Source: Nageia nagi
Taxonomy: Eukaryota; Pinophyta
NCBI GenBank assembly: GCA_050084985.1
Contig: JBITNC010000001.1
Coordinates: forward strand, 117,552,001-117,616,000
Direction: 5' to 3'
Length of the DNA stretch: 64,000 nt
In this document: in pieces, positions 1 through 12,209 of the stretch
Numbering within the stretch: the first letter of the stretch is position 1
Layout of the letters: each line of letters starts with the position of its first letter
Notes under the pieces: model-generated
Database searches by the model: none
Told to the model about the DNA's origin: nothing
What the model saw: the letters and a program-made list of their open reading frames with translations, nothing else
Program-made: the position numbers and the translations under genes

Positions 1-1400
1 CTTTAGCACCTCAAAGGATAAATTTTTCTCTATTTTTCCATTAGAATCCTCTCCTTATATTTATGATATCAAGAAATAGTGTAGAAAAATTAGAAATGGA
101 TTATCTAATGTATTAGATATCCCTAAGAAACTTCTTGTCTCTATTAAATTTCTTGTACTTTGCCACTCCAAAATGGTTTTAACCTTACCAAGATCAATTT
201 TTAGTTATCCTCCACCTACAATATGGCCTAGATATATCAAAAATTAATATCCAGATTCATATTTTTATATTTTCAATATAAACTTGTCCTTTTGAAGATT
301 TTACAACACCTATTTTAAGTGTTATATGTATTCTTCCTAATATTGGATATAAATTAGAATATCATACATATACAAAATAACAAACAAATTAATAAAAGAT
401 CAAATAACATAATTCATTGACCTCATAAATATGGTTTATGTATTGCATAATCCAAATGGCAGTACTAGCTACTTTTATAGCCCATATCTTATCTTGAATA
501 TTGTCTTCTATATATTTACCTCATTAATTTGTATTTGGTGATATCCACTCCCTATGTACAACTTGGTGCAATACTTTTCCCCTTACAATTGATCTATTAG
601 ATCATCAATCTAAGGTAAATGATATATGTTCTTGACATTAATTTTGTTTGATGCATGATAATCTATGTGCATATGACAATCTATGCACATCCTCCAAGTT
701 CCATATTTCTTTGGCACAACCATAATAGGTGAACTATATGGTGATGTACTTGGTACCATATTTCCTTATTTATATCCTCATGCTCAACTATGGACTACCT
801 ATATAATCTTATATTAGGTAGAGGAGCATCAAGTAACATTTATATTTCATGTTCTATTTCCCTCTTAGGTGAAAAACCTTTGGGTCATGTAAAAACCTCT
901 TGAAACTCCTACATAATTGTTTTCATCTCTTGTTTATATTTATTACAATTGAAAATTATATTTATATCATATGCATTTTCCTCTTTTAAAGGTTTTAGTA
1001 TAACAAATATAGAATTTTGACTAGCATTTATAAGTCTCTTCATTTGTTCAATTATCACCAAAGGAATCTTTTTCTAGTTATTTCTATTAGCATTAACAAT
1101 ATAATCCTTTACATCCTTAATCAACCTATATTGATTTCTCTTTATATTTATAATATAATATATATCAAATGAATAAGGATTACTAAAAACTACACTACAA
1201 ATATCCAAAGTAACTACATTTGTAGTTATTTCATCAATGAAACTAGCATTAATGGTGAACTTTAACTTACATTATTTAGTCATCTCCATATTAACACCAT
1301 TGAGCATCTAACCTAAAAGGTATAAATATGAATGTTTGTAAGTCTTTAACCCAAACTTCTTCACTAAGTATTTTAAGGGTGGAGATGTAGCAAACTGTGA
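1..1400 (-). pseudogene. Decayed Ty3/gypsy pol (protease-RT linker and reverse transcriptase), window-truncated
   Basis: Read on the minus strand, the stretch from about 1250 down to 950 keeps the gypsy linker before RT, including a run close to EQMKRLINASQN. From 760 down to 1 the RT follows in order: SSPYSSPIMVVPKKYGTWRM (about 760-690), a LDDLID...GSGYHQ block (about 600-530), a LPFGL...FMRSMN block (about 470-410), the catalytic block degraded from YLDDIL to YMYDIL (about 355), then YLGHIVGGG and RSFLGISN (about 230-130). Stops and frameshifts occur throughout, so it cannot be functional. The RNase H and integrase would lie to the left, outside the window. No LTR of its own can be assigned. 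Confidence 0.8.
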
Positions 1401-1506
1401 AGATAAAATCAACAAACTAATTAGGAGGATGAAATAGTACTAATTATTAAATATAATTATATTCAAATATGAGAATCTTACTTAAATATATGGGGTATGT
1501 CTTATT

Positions 1507-1847
1507 TGTTAGGAATTATAGATTAAATAAAATAATCCCTTAAGAAAATACCTTTTATCAATAATAATAAAAAATATTAACCATCATAGAAGAAGAACAA
1601 AACATGCAAGATCAAAGATAACATAACATGTACTAATATTCACCCAATGTAGGCCATGTCCCTAGAGAAACACCAATCCTTTGTATTAGCACCAATACAA
1701 TATATGAGAGAACATTCTTGCAATACAACCAATTACAACTTCCTTTATGAAATTTACCAGCATCTCTCCTTGCATTTCCCTTACTCACATGCAATCACTA
1801 CACCATGATCAACATGCAAAATACCTTTACATCTAAGAATTTCTACA
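1507..1847 (-). repeat. Left LTR of a small old LTR element (outer element of the nest)
   Basis: It begins TGTTAGGAATTATAG and matches, base for base over about 320 bp with scattered changes, the sequence that begins TGTTAAGAATTAAAA at 24914. The proposed end is the CA of AATTTCTACA, which makes a short imperfect inverted repeat with the start. The partner copy has a primer-binding-site complement immediately to its left, so this is the 3' LTR of a minus-strand element. Start is well supported; the end is approximate. Confidence 0.6.
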
Positions 1848-2049
1848 CCAAGCTTAATATGCTTCCATGTCCAACCCATAACATACACATACTTGATATC
1901 CAACGATCTACATTGTACTCTTATTACATTGATATAGCATTAACCATGTTGAACTTGATCCTAGCAATATAATGAGGTTCTAATCCTCAACACTTTACTC
2001 CTACCAATCTATGAATTACTAAAACCAAAATTCATCCTTTAATAGATAT
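1848..2049 (-). other. Internal segment of the outer element, left of the Tat insertion
   Basis: About 200 bp lie between the outer 3' LTR and the Tat 5' LTR. There is no coding signal. With 24584-24913 it would make up the whole interior of the outer element, about 530 bp, which suggests a TRIM-like or internally deleted non-autonomous element. This is inference from position. Confidence 0.4.
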
Positions 2050-3232
2050 TGTATTCTTTCATAATTGCACTCTAGGTTGGGGTAACATATTATCATTATT
2101 TTATTCTTTTGAGAAAATTCTTTCTATTCAAACTCTCTTCCTTTAAAAATTATATTTGAGTCTTCTATTAGCCCTACTACTGAAGAATTCAAGGTGCTGT
2201 TGAGATTTCATAATTGTATGTATAATCCAGCTATTGTATATATGGGTCCTTATCTTTGATATTTTTGCTTTATAGTTTTCTAGTCAAAGTCGACCAAGTG
2301 TTGTAATACTTCCTAGGGATTAACTTTAAGTCATATTAACAATCAAATGAGGTGGGAAATGTATCTATAAAAGAATTATGTATAGGAAGAGAAAAGTCTA
2401 AGGAAGCATCTGAGAGTTGTAAATATAGTGTTTGGGCATAGTTGTAAATATAGTGTCTAGGGGTAGTTGTAAATACATTTTCTTGGAGTAGTTGTAAATA
2501 CAATGTTTGGGAGTTATGAATACAAGGTTTGAGCATTTTTGTAAATATAAGTCCAAGTTATGTCCAAATAATCAGTAGGTCTTGAAACAATAATAGTAGG
2601 TGATCATTCAAGAAGATCCAAAATAGAGCTTACCAATTTTAAGCGATGAAGTTAGAACTTTTGGTTAAAATTAGTAGGTCCTAAAATAAGTAATGGTAGG
2701 TGATGATTCAAGAGGATCCCAAATAGAGCCCACTAATTTTTAGTGATGATGTTAGAAATTTTGGCTAAAATTAGTATGTCTTGAAATAAGTAATGGTAGG
2801 TGATGGTTCAAGAAGATCCCATATAGAGCCCACCAATTTTGAGTGATGACATCAAAACTTTTGGTTAAAATCAACGAGTTCCAAAATAAGTAATGGTGGG
2901 TAATGATTTGAGAAGATCCCAAATAGAGCCCATATATTTTGAGTGATGATATCAAAACTTTTAGCTAAAATTAACGGTTACTAAGAAGAGCTAGATCATC
3001 AATAAAACCTAAAGAAAAGAAATAATACCTGCTAGATTAAGGTAAGAGTAATGGATAAGAAGTAACATCCAATTTCACTTGATTTTAAGTGTTTGACCCC
3101 CAATGCCCTATTAATATGTCAACTTTGACTCAATTCCATATAACAATGGTATTTTCTTCTCAAACTAGGTTCATATACTATTTAGAACCCTCCATTGCTC
3201 TATTCATTTAAGAACTACAATATGAATCATCA
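2050..3232 (+). repeat. Tat-like element 5' LTR
   Basis: It starts TGTATTCTTTCATAATTGC and ends near ATCATCA, matching 23498-24583 throughout. It contains four tandem copies of a 25-bp unit (GTTGTAAATATAGTGTYTRGG-like, about 2415-2515) and four copies of a 100-bp unit starting at about 2574, 2673, 2773 and 2873. Possible primer-binding site TGGTTGCAAAG begins at 3234, one base after the CA; the priming tRNA is not identified. Confidence 0.8.
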
Positions 3233-4474
3233 ATGGTTGCAAAGAAGTAGATAGCTACTAATAGAATATAGTATTAGATCATATCTATCATACTATAAAT
3301 GAGTACTTCTTCAATCAGCTATAGTACCATCTTCAATCAACTACAAGGCCAAAGAAAGAGTAATCAATGACATGTCAAGAGGATAGCAGCTTAATGAATA
3401 TGATTATTCATAAAATTCAAATTTCTAGATAGTCATACTATTGGTACTTATTCATTATGTAATCTACCATAGTTGTAAAATTTATTGTGAATACTTTTCT
3501 TTTTTTATTTCAATCAAGATGAGTAATTATGTGTATTAATGATAGATAATGAACTAGCAGTGCATGAAAATGTATAATTGGTAAACTATTAGAAATCAAA
3601 GAGGTTGGATATTCTAGCAAATTTATCCATGTCTATAAGATACTTTCATATATGATAATGTAAATAGATAACATTTTTCCCTTTTTCAATAAGCATTTGT
3701 TTATTGCTTTTGTAAATGCTATGTATGAGATGATCTCTTAAGTTGTGGATATGTATTTTGATTGCAAGACCCCAATGGTAAGATAGCTCACTATTCTTAA
3801 TCTTGACTATGGATTGCTGCATGTGTTGCAATGCCCTGGCTATGAAGTTCTTACTTTAGTTTTAGTTTAATTTGTTAATCCTTTTCCTATAACTCTATAC
3901 CTTTCATCTCTTTCTTGTTACTTTTAACATTCATAATAGATAAGAATCAATCTATAATATGGAGATTGAGTAGAAAACCAACACGAGCGCATTTACACCA
4001 TCTTCTACTCTTTCAAGGAACCTACTATTATAAAAAATGGACTCAACTAGAGCAAACCTTTTGAGGTTACATTATACCAATAAATAATAGAAAGTTCCAT
4101 TTTTAGCATGCTCGATAGGATACTAACTAAATATTCCATATTTTAGATGCATAAATAGGCTGTATATCTATGTATAGTGGGCTATCAATTTGATTCTTCA
4201 AATATTATAAGGTTATATCAACCTTATTAGTGACTCTAGTATTAATTAGTCAATATTTTAAACATTACCACCTCTAGAATGTAGACTTACTAGAAGTAGT
4301 GCCAGAAATTCTCTTAGACAACCTAGGTTTCAAGAGCTATCAATTTCTCACATGAGGACTAGACAAAAGATTTCATGGGTTGTATCCCCTATAGTTCCCT
4401 TAAGGGAAGTTTTACTATTAGTTGTATTCAATTCAACCTTATAAAATCTTTCACCTACTACCAATACTCCAAGC
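3233..4474 (+). other. Tat-like element leader (untranslated)
   Basis: This 1.24-kb stretch lies between the 5' LTR and the gag start. It holds only short reading frames with no recognisable protein content. It is interpreted as the leader, by position. Confidence 0.5.
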
Positions 4475-5990
4475 ATGGCCCAACCTACAGATTTTTTTGC
4501 TTAGAATAATGGTCACCCTTTGGTCATTGTTGCTAACTCCCCTATTATACCTCAAGCAACATTCAAAGTTTTACCTAAGTATGATAGATCTAGTAAAACA
4601 CCATATGAATATTATCAAAATATATTTTTCTTAGCTCCAAGCTTTGATATCATTAATGAAACTAGACTAGGTTATTATTACACTCTTTTAAAGGTAAAAT
4701 AGCTAAATGGTTTAGAACTCTCACACCTAAATTTATAAATTCATAGGAAGAGTTATGTCAAGCTTTAATTAAAATATTTGATGCAAATGGTGATAATAGT
4801 ACATTCCTTAGCCTTATAGCATGTATCAAAAGATATTCTCATGAGTCCATTGATGATTTCAATATTAGATTTGAGAGAACTTAGAAGTTTGTTCAAGTAA
4901 GGATTAGACCAACAAGTGCACAAGCTCTAGTGTATTATAGGAAGGCTTTTCTCCTAAACCTTAATATGCTAATTGTTATGTCAAGAGATACCTTTCAAAT
5001 GTTTACTCGATAGCAAAAACTTTTAAGCATACCTTGGTATCCTCTAGAAAGATGCAACCTAGAACTATTATGCCATTATTTTTTGATTTACCTCCTAAAT
5101 AAGTCCTTCAAATTTCTCATCGTAGAGTTTTAGCCTTACCACATCATCCTAAATCTATTACTTAGAATTAGATACTAGCATTACCTGCTCTTACATTCAC
5201 TAGTGCTAATATTGATCTTAAATCTCAAGAAGAAAAAAAAATAAGGCAATTAGAGATAACTATTAAGAACCTTACCAATAAGCTTACTCTGTAAGAAAGG
5301 TAGAATCAAAGTTTTAATTATAGAAGATACGATAATTAGTATCAATATAGATTCCATCTAAAACAAACTAGATAGAATAATCAAGAACCCTAAAAATAAT
5401 TGAAAATGCTATTATAATGAGTTCTACAAAAAGTGTTGCTTCAGAAATTATAGAATGGTGTTCCCCATGTTTAGCTCCTCATTTTTCAAACTCATGTGCT
5501 ATTTATCAACATCAATTTTTGGGATTACATTCAAACCAAATGGTGTAACCTACATCAGATCCTACTGCTAATCTCACCATGGTAAATTTTTAGCTTCTAA
5601 GATATGCTAGAGAATAGGTGAACTATGTTCAAACTAGAGCTTTTTCTTCAATGGCTCCACAATAATCCCTAGTTACTCAGTAAAATCAACCATCTGTTCC
5701 AATACTACCTAAACATAAGAAAGCTAAAGCTCCCTTAGCCCAACCTTAGAATCAATAATATCAATTCCTAGCACATCTAGATAATGTTTTCAAAATCTAT
5801 GTACTAATATTCTTTCTTAAACAAATTTCATTGTAGTAAAAAAAATTACCAAAGAAGGAGAGACCTAATACTTTGAGGTATCCTTTTATTAGATATTATC
5901 ATAAAAAAGGCCACTTAATAACTCAAAACATATCAGCAAGTAAAATTAAGTAAATTTGTCCCATATGCTCCATATAATATTATAGAAGAA
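4475..5990 (+). pseudogene. Tat-like gag (broken)
   Basis: The frame opens with ATG at 4475 (MAQPTDFFA, then a stop). It continues through a capsid-like region with SSKTPYEYYQNIFFLAPSFD and, after a frame change near 4700, IAKWFRTLTP, EELCQALIKIFDANGD, SFLSLIACIKRYSHES and DDFNIRFERT, then ALVYYRKAFLLNLNM near 4920-4975. The W...L...W/EELxxxFxxxF and SIxDFNxRF blocks are typical of gypsy gag. Many in-frame TAG/TAA codons follow. A zinc knuckle is not clearly preserved. The boundary with protease is not defined. Confidence 0.7.
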
Positions 5991-6068
5991 TTAAAAAAAA
6001 CTCCTTCTAAGATGACTATATTTGATGCATTAAAGATACTAGGTCAATTAAATCTTTTGTAAGAGGCC

Positions 6069-6362
6069 TTGAAATTAAAAAATAGTAAGAAGAGGATAAA
6101 TGAAGGAAACATTAACTTTGCAATATCTAATGATGTCCCTCTAGCTCTCATAGGTATAAGAAGACCCCCACCATTCTATATATCCCTAACATTAGAAGGT
6201 TGGGTAGTAAATAACTGTATGATAGATACTAAAGCTACAATAACTATCATTTCAAAAGCTATTACAAATAAAATAAAGTTATATATTACAATATATATTG
6301 ATAGTGTTATACAATTGGATTCTTCCTTTGTAGATATCGTTGGTAGTGTGAGGTACCCATAA
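6069..6362 (+). pseudogene. Tat-like aspartic protease domain (mutated)
   Basis: An uninterrupted stretch of about 97 codons contains PPPFYISLTLEGWVVNNCMI followed by DTKAT where the family has a D-S/T-GA active-site motif. The framing (PPF-I-L-EG---N-CMLD-GA) fits the protease that precedes RT in Tat elements. The replacement of Gly by Lys in the active site would inactivate it. A short in-frame stop follows. Confidence 0.65.
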
Positions 6363-6700
6363 CTTTAAATGAATTCTCTGATATTTGTGTTACTTAAGAT
6401 ATCATTATGGTTGATCTTCTACCTCTATTTGGAATATGTCTATCTAGAGAATTTATTACCAAATTAGAAGGGTATTTAGCTTTAGGCTATATTCATATTT
6501 TACTTCCCTTCCAAGATAGATAGGTAAAAATTCTAAATGAGGGTACCAAAAGTGTTCACCTGAAGAAGATCATAGAACAAAACTATTTGAATGGCCCTTA
6601 ACCTATGGAAGTATTTGAAAGGGATTCACTTAAGGAATCACTCCTAAGAATTTAAGTTATTTCAACAAATGATTTAAATTATTAGGTCATAGATGTTAGC

Positions 6701-7150
6701 ATGGGAAATTATTATTTATATGAAAATGGGCAACCAATCTTAGTCACAGTTGAAAAAGAACATGAGATATGGATAATGTTCTTTGATGGATCCAGATGTA
6801 AGCATGGATGTGGAACTGGAGTTGTATTCAAATATTTAAAAATTCATATGAAAAGATTATCCTTTATATTCATATGGATTTATACAAATAATGTTATTGA
6901 ATATGAAGAACTTTATTTAAGGTTATCTAAAGTGATTAGTATAGGTATCATATGCCTAAGTGTCCATGGTGATTTAGAATTGGTCATAAAGTAAGTCAAA
7001 AATTATATTAGTGCAAAAGATCACTATTTGAAGACCTATAGGAATATATTTTGGGATTTATTAGAGTCATTCTTAGTTATAAATTTTATATCTATTCTTA
7101 GAAGGTACAACCAAATAGTTGATGCACTTGCTAGAAAAGGGACATTGTAA
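6701..7150 (+). pseudogene. RNase H domain (archaeal-type-like) located between protease and RT
   Basis: The frame reads WIMFFDGSRCKHGCGTGVVF, then YTNNVIEYEELYLRLSKVIS, LSVHGDLELVIK and, after a TAA at about 6992, KDHYLKTYRNIFWDLLESF and NQIVDALARKG. These are the four blocks of an RNase H fold: FDGS (Asp), E in NxxEYxAL, D in GDSxLVI, and the final DALA (Asp). This wording is that of the additional 'archaeal-type' RNase H known from Tat elements, not of the RNase H that directly follows RT. Its position upstream of RT is discussed as a finding. Confidence 0.75.
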
Positions 7151-7559
7151 TCTTGCTCATTATAAAAGAGGAGCTCTTGGAGTCAAAGTTCAATGTAGGC
7201 CTTCAGTACCTGATGCTACAAATTTTTGGTAAGTATTAGATTTTGATGAGCATATTATGAAATTTATTTTAGATTAAGTAGTAATTCACATGTTTGGTAT
7301 TTTAGGAACTACCTAATAGTTTCTAGGAATTAGATGTTATCCAACTCAAAAATAATGTTATACCAAAAAGATTACTCTCTTTTGAAGGACTGTTTGATTC
7401 AGAAAATGTCTAGAAAACTAAATACTTGGCCATATAGAAGGAGAGTTATGTTGAGCATGAAATAGAATTTGAAATGTATATAAAGGTAGGCTCAGATTGT
7501 TTTGATGAAAAAAAAGCTGATATGTCTCAAATCTATCATGAGTTCTCAAAAGCAATTAC

Positions 7560-8450
7560 CTAGACTTATGATGATCTCAAGAAATATGATAAAAGTATCA
7601 TCCAGCATACAATTGAGCTTGAACCAAATGCCAAACCATATAAGTAGAAACAAAGGTTAATTAACCCAAAAATAGAAGAAGCTATGACACAAAAATTGAT
7701 AAAGTTGCTTGATTCACAAATTATTTATCCAATCAAGCATTCTTCTTAGGCTATAAGTCTGATTCCTATTAGAAAGAAAAGTGAAGAAATCAAACTCTAT
7801 GTTAATTTTAGAAATTTGAATCAAGTGTATTTCAAAGAAAATTATCCTCTCCCACCTATGGAACATATCCTGCATATAGTAGCTAGAGCTTGCTATTTTT
7901 CAATGATTGATGGCTACTCAAAATTTAACCAAATTTGGATGAAAGATAAAGATTAATACAAAACTGCATTCACAACCAAATGGGGACATTTGGCTTTCAA
8001 ATAATGTCTTTTAATATTTTTAATGCATTTGTTGAACTAATAAATAAGATTATCTTAGTCTATTTGGATGATATTACTATATTTTCTAGAAGCAGGAAGG
8101 ATCATCTAGAACATCTTAGATAAGTTTTTCAAAAATGCATAAAATTTGGCATTTCAATTAATCCAAAAAATTAATTTTTATGTTTAAATAAGAAAATTAA
8201 TTAGCCACATTATTTTAGAGGAAGGATTAGCAATTGATCCAGATAGAGTGAAAGCTACTGAAACATTGCCACTCCCTTCCAACAAGAAAGCCTTGCAATC
8301 ATTCTTTGGTCAAATAAATTTTGTTAGAAAATTTATTAATGATTTTTCAAAAATTGTATCTCTAATCACTTCAATGCTAAAGAAAGATGTTATACTCTTT
8401 TGGCCAAGTAATAAATACTTGCCTTTAAAGAAATTAAAAAGGCTATAATA
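7560..8450 (+). pseudogene. Tat-like reverse transcriptase (broken)
   Basis: Blocks in order: ELEPNAKPYK (about 7618), KIEEAMTQKLIKLLDS (7670-7720), IPIRKKSEEIKLYVNFRNLN (7765-7820), ENYPLPPMEHIL (7840-7875), FSMIDGYSKFNQI (7900-7940), YKTAFTTKWGHLAF (7955-8000), the catalytic LVYLDDITIFSRS (8056-8095), KFGISINPKN (8140-8170) and KALQSFFGQINFVRKF (8290-8335). At least four in-frame stops (for example TAG at 7645 and TAA at 8121) and frameshifts break it. The YLDD motif itself is intact. Confidence 0.85.
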
Positions 8451-8493
8451 GAAGTTCCTATGCTTAAAAATCTTTATATGTCAATATTTCATC

Positions 8494-8961
8494 ATGTATG
8501 CATATGGAGCAAAAAGAAGCATTGCTACAATTCTAGCACAGAAAGATGATAGCAAAGAAGAACATTTGATTACCTTTCATTGCCAAACATTGCATGAAAA
8601 CTTGAAAAGGTACTCATTTATTGAAAAGCAAGTGTTTTCCATAATGAAGGGACTTCAAAAATTCAAGCATTATGTCTCTCACAATAGAATCCTTGTATTT
8701 ACCTTCCATCCAGATGTAAAACATTATGTTATACAAGGAGACTTAGGTGAAGGAAAGGCTTGTTGGATTAATAAAATAATGGAATATGATATAGAAATTA
8801 AACCAACCAAGCTAATCAAAGGTAGGGCTCTATGTGAAAATATAGTTGAAGCTTCACATATGATTGCTATTATGGAGGATGAGCAACAACTAAATGAAGA
8901 AAGTGATTATATTAGCAAGTTATTTTTTACTTTCAAATTGGTAAATGTATTAAATCTCTAA
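8494..8961 (+). pseudogene. Tat-like RNase H following RT
   Basis: An open stretch of 155 codons starts with YAYGAKRSIATILAQKDD and continues with LITFHCQTLHENLKRYSFIE, FKHYVSHNRILVFTFHPDVK, then IKPTKLIKGRALCE. This is the gypsy-type RNase H plus connection region normally found immediately after RT. It is the longest intact piece of pol in this element. Confidence 0.75.
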
Positions 8962-8987
8962 ATAGATTTTAGAGAAGGAGATTCAAG

Positions 8988-9790
8988 ATGCATGCTTTGA
9001 AATTTATGATGATAGATAACCATGTGTATAAAAAGAACTTTGATCAAACCCTATTAAGATGTATGAATCATGATGAATTTAAGAGAATATTTCATAAATT
9101 TCATTATGAATTATTTGGTAGCCATTATAGTGGACCAACTATAGTAGTAAAAATATTACAAGCTGGGTATTATTGGCCCACCATATTTCAAGATTTATTC
9201 AAGATTGCCCAACAATGTGACAAATATAGTAGATTTATGGAAAAACAAGGCAAACTACTATGCCCCTTAGACCTATGATAGTTGAGGAACCCTTTCAATA
9301 ATTAGGCATGGACTTCATTGGTGTTATAAACTCAAATTCCTTAGCAAGCCATAAGTTCATCCTAACTACAATAGACTATTTTACTAGATGGTTAGAAGCA
9401 ATGCTATGTAAGAATGTAGATCAATAAGCAATGACAAAAATGATCAAAAGGATAATCACTCACTTTGGAATCCTACAAACTATTATCTTAAATAATGGCC
9501 TAGCATTTATGGAGGTGACTTATCAAACTTTATTATTAAATATGGGATATAATAGTTACTCTCTTCAAATTATTACCCATAAGGTAATTGGTTAGCTAAA
9601 TCAACTAATAATAACCTAACTCAGATCATTAAAAGAACAATTGAAGGGAATCCCAAATAGTGGCATACATAACTAGACTTTGCATTATGGGAAGTTAGAA
9701 TTAGTATTAAATTAGTAATCAAAACATCCTCATATGCACTGGGATATGTTAAAATACCCATGTTACCAATACATATTAGTTACTGACATT
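8988..9790 (+). pseudogene. Tat-like integrase, zinc-binding and catalytic regions (broken)
   Basis: The first frame (8988-9278) covers the zinc-binding end, with FHKFHYELFGSHYSG, LQAGYYWPTIFQD and CDKYSRF, a HHCC-type arrangement. The catalytic core follows with DFIGVINSNSLASHKFILTT, IDYFTRWLEA (about 9310-9405), ITHFGILQTIILNNG (about 9450-9500) and a degraded N-G-E block near 9590. Stops such as the TAA at 9299 interrupt it. The expected second Asp (in FDN) reads LNN, so the active site is lost. Confidence 0.75.
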
Positions 9791-9797
9791 AAAGATC

Positions 9798-10167
9798 TTG
9801 CAAGACATGGAGGACTTTGACTTCAAGCCACTACAATCAAAGTATAATAAGCTCCTAAAATTAATGGAAGATCAAAATAAAGCATATGAGTCATTTCAAC
9901 ATTGCCAGCACATCATTAAGAAATGGTTTGATAAGAAAAATTCTTCTTGGATGAAGTTTGAACAAGATGATATTATTCTCAAGTGGAATGAAGAGAGAGT
10001 AAAGCCTAGAAGACACTAAAAAATTCAACTCTCTATGGAGTGGCCCTTATATCATCACTCAAGCCATGCAAAGTAATGTGTTCAGATTACAAGACATCAC
10101 CAGGTCCTAGGAATTACCTATTCCTATTAACAAGATCTATTTAAAGCATTACAAGGTGATAGGATGA
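9798..10167 (+). pseudogene. Tat-like integrase C-terminal region and pol stop
   Basis: The stretch has DFKPLQSKYNKLLKLMEDQN, KWFDKKNSSWMKFEQDDIIL, and, after a frameshift near 10018, WSGPYIITQAMQSNVFRLQD, ending LKHYKVIG and TGA at 10165-10167. The F--GD-VL-W and GPY-I motifs are the usual gypsy integrase tail. No chromodomain is visible. Confidence 0.65.
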
Positions 10168-10710
10168 TCTTATAGTACTCACCAAAAATTATATAGTGTA
10201 TATAATTTCAAAAATAAATGTTTTTAAGGCTTGTACATCTTTTAGACATAGTTTCCAAGAAAGTAGGTAGTCATTAATGCTCAACATTAATTCAACATGA
10301 TTTAGAGTTTATATCTATGCATTTCTATGTCACCAACTAAATAAGGCTATATTTAAAGGAATATTTCTTTGGATTTCTCAAATCATCATATGGGTACCCT
10401 AATTTAAATTTGGCATGCTCCTTACCTACTCATCCAATTTTTGGTATCCCATTCTATATGATGCGTAGATCTTGATACCCTAAATATTAATTATGATTAA
10501 TAGAAGTCTACAAACCTTGGATGAATAAAACATCCCTCTACCTTCGACTCAACACTTAGCCATTTTCAAGCATACCAATTTCTAGAGTGACTAGAGCTTA
10601 TAGTTTGTAGAGCTAAGTTGAGAAAGAAGATACAAAATTTTAGGACCTTATAGACTTTGGATTACAATTCTCAAATACAAACCATAAGTTCTATAAAGAG
10701 TGTTGACACC
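10168..10710 (+). other. Spacer between pol and the downstream reading frame
   Basis: About 540 bp with no coding signal separate the pol stop from the next ATG. Nothing else is recognised in it. Confidence 0.4.
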
Positions 10711-12209
10711 ATGGCAACTTTCAAATCATCATCTCTAGCTAAAATAGAGCAAGTTGATGCTAACCTCATAGCCATGCAAGAGGAATACCTTGAGAATGCT
10801 CTAGGTGTGAACTAGACTGAGATGGGGGTGATAAATCACATTGATATATGGAGGGCTAATGTCAATTGAATCATTCTACAACATATAAGTCTTGAAGTTA
10901 CTAGAAAAGGGAAATCATTATCATAGTTAAAGAGAGACATCATGATCAACCAAGGCCTAACTTATTATGTACCCTATGAAACATCCATTTGTCCCAAGTT
11001 ATTATATTTGATGGCACATAGGCATAACCAACAAGGTTACTAGATAGGAATGTTCAAGGAACAAGAATAGGGAGAAGAGTTGGATCCAAATTTTGAAGTA
11101 ATATTGGACTACTCCCTTGATTTTATTCTTCAAGCATTTGTTGTTTCAACTAACTGGACTTTCCATATGAAGAAGTAGATTGATTTAAAAAGAGAGAAGA
11201 ATGATTTCTATAGTAATGAAGATGAAATGATAAATTGGATTCATGAGAGATATCAAGGAAATAAAAGAACATAGCTCTAGCCAAGCTATGAAATTGCTCT
11301 ATTTAAAAATAATAGGGATAAAGAGGTGTTACAGACACTAATAGTCATCCTAGGGAAGAAAATCAAAATAGAAGTAGATGAAGCCATGGTGTGTATGGCT
11401 TATAATATCATAGAGGCACATGTTTTCTATGACTTCTCAACTTTCATTTCTAATGAGATAAAGAGCTATCTTTTCAAAATTGAAAAATCAAATTTTAGAC
11501 ACTCTTTGTATCTTTGGTAGCTCTTGGCCCATCAAAACCTTGATAAACTTATAGAGGCAAGGTTGCCAATTGATCTAATGAATCAAAGTACTAGACCAGT
11601 ACCAATTGATTTGAGGGCACCAATCCTAAGCAAGTTGCATGGATCATATCATGAGTTCATGAAAAATTTTATGTAACAATAGTGCAAATGTTGATAGAAA
11701 GACTCCCTAGCAGACTATTTAAGAGTGCTATACAAGAGCTATAATGAGGAAACAAAATTGATGATTAGTACTTTCTCAAATATCGCACCATGATTATGAG
11801 GTGTGGGTATTTTGAAAAGCCTTTTTTTGTCCAAGTATGTAACTCCTTAGCTATATTCTACAGACATGGGTAGGTAAATATATGCCATTGAGATCAAGTA
11901 TGGATTCAAAGGTAGTTTCAAAACTATTATAGATATACCAGCTTCTATTGAAAATTTCACTCTTTTAAAAGTAGGTTGTAAAGATATTATAACAAATTTT
12001 ATTGTATAAAATCTTAAATAAGATATGGTAGAAGCCCCATGGATGTATGATCTTTCAAGGGAGATGACAAAAATAATAAGGTCAAACAAGAAGTGCCCAG
12101 CCTTTACCCATGAGTATAGACCTCATGTGAAATATTTTGTAAGTAAAATTATGTAAGAAGTAGAAATATACCTTGAATGGGAATTTACACCCCTAAATAA
12201 GGCTTGGAT
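10711..12209 (+). pseudogene. Post-pol reading frame of the Tat-like element, 5' part (unknown protein)
   Basis: It starts ATG at 10711 (MATFKSSSLAKIEQVDANLI) and stays mostly in one frame for 1.5 kb, interrupted by a handful of TAG/TAA codons. Readable segments include INQGLTYYVPYETSICPKLL, DYSLDFILQAFVVSTNW, a 64-codon open piece at 11326-11520 (VLQTLIVILGKKIKIEVDEA) and EVEIYLEWEFTPLNKAW at the break. I do not recognise the family. The copia insertion cuts the frame at 12209 inside the target site TGGAT; it resumes after 21153. It occupies the position where env-like frames lie in other elements, but no signal peptide or membrane segment is evident. Confidence 0.6.

Noticed and set aside
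2415-2515. Regularly spaced 25-bp repeats resembling a short CRISPR array
   Set aside because: Units are directly adjacent without spacers, lie inside an LTR and recur in the partner LTR; the window is plant DNA.
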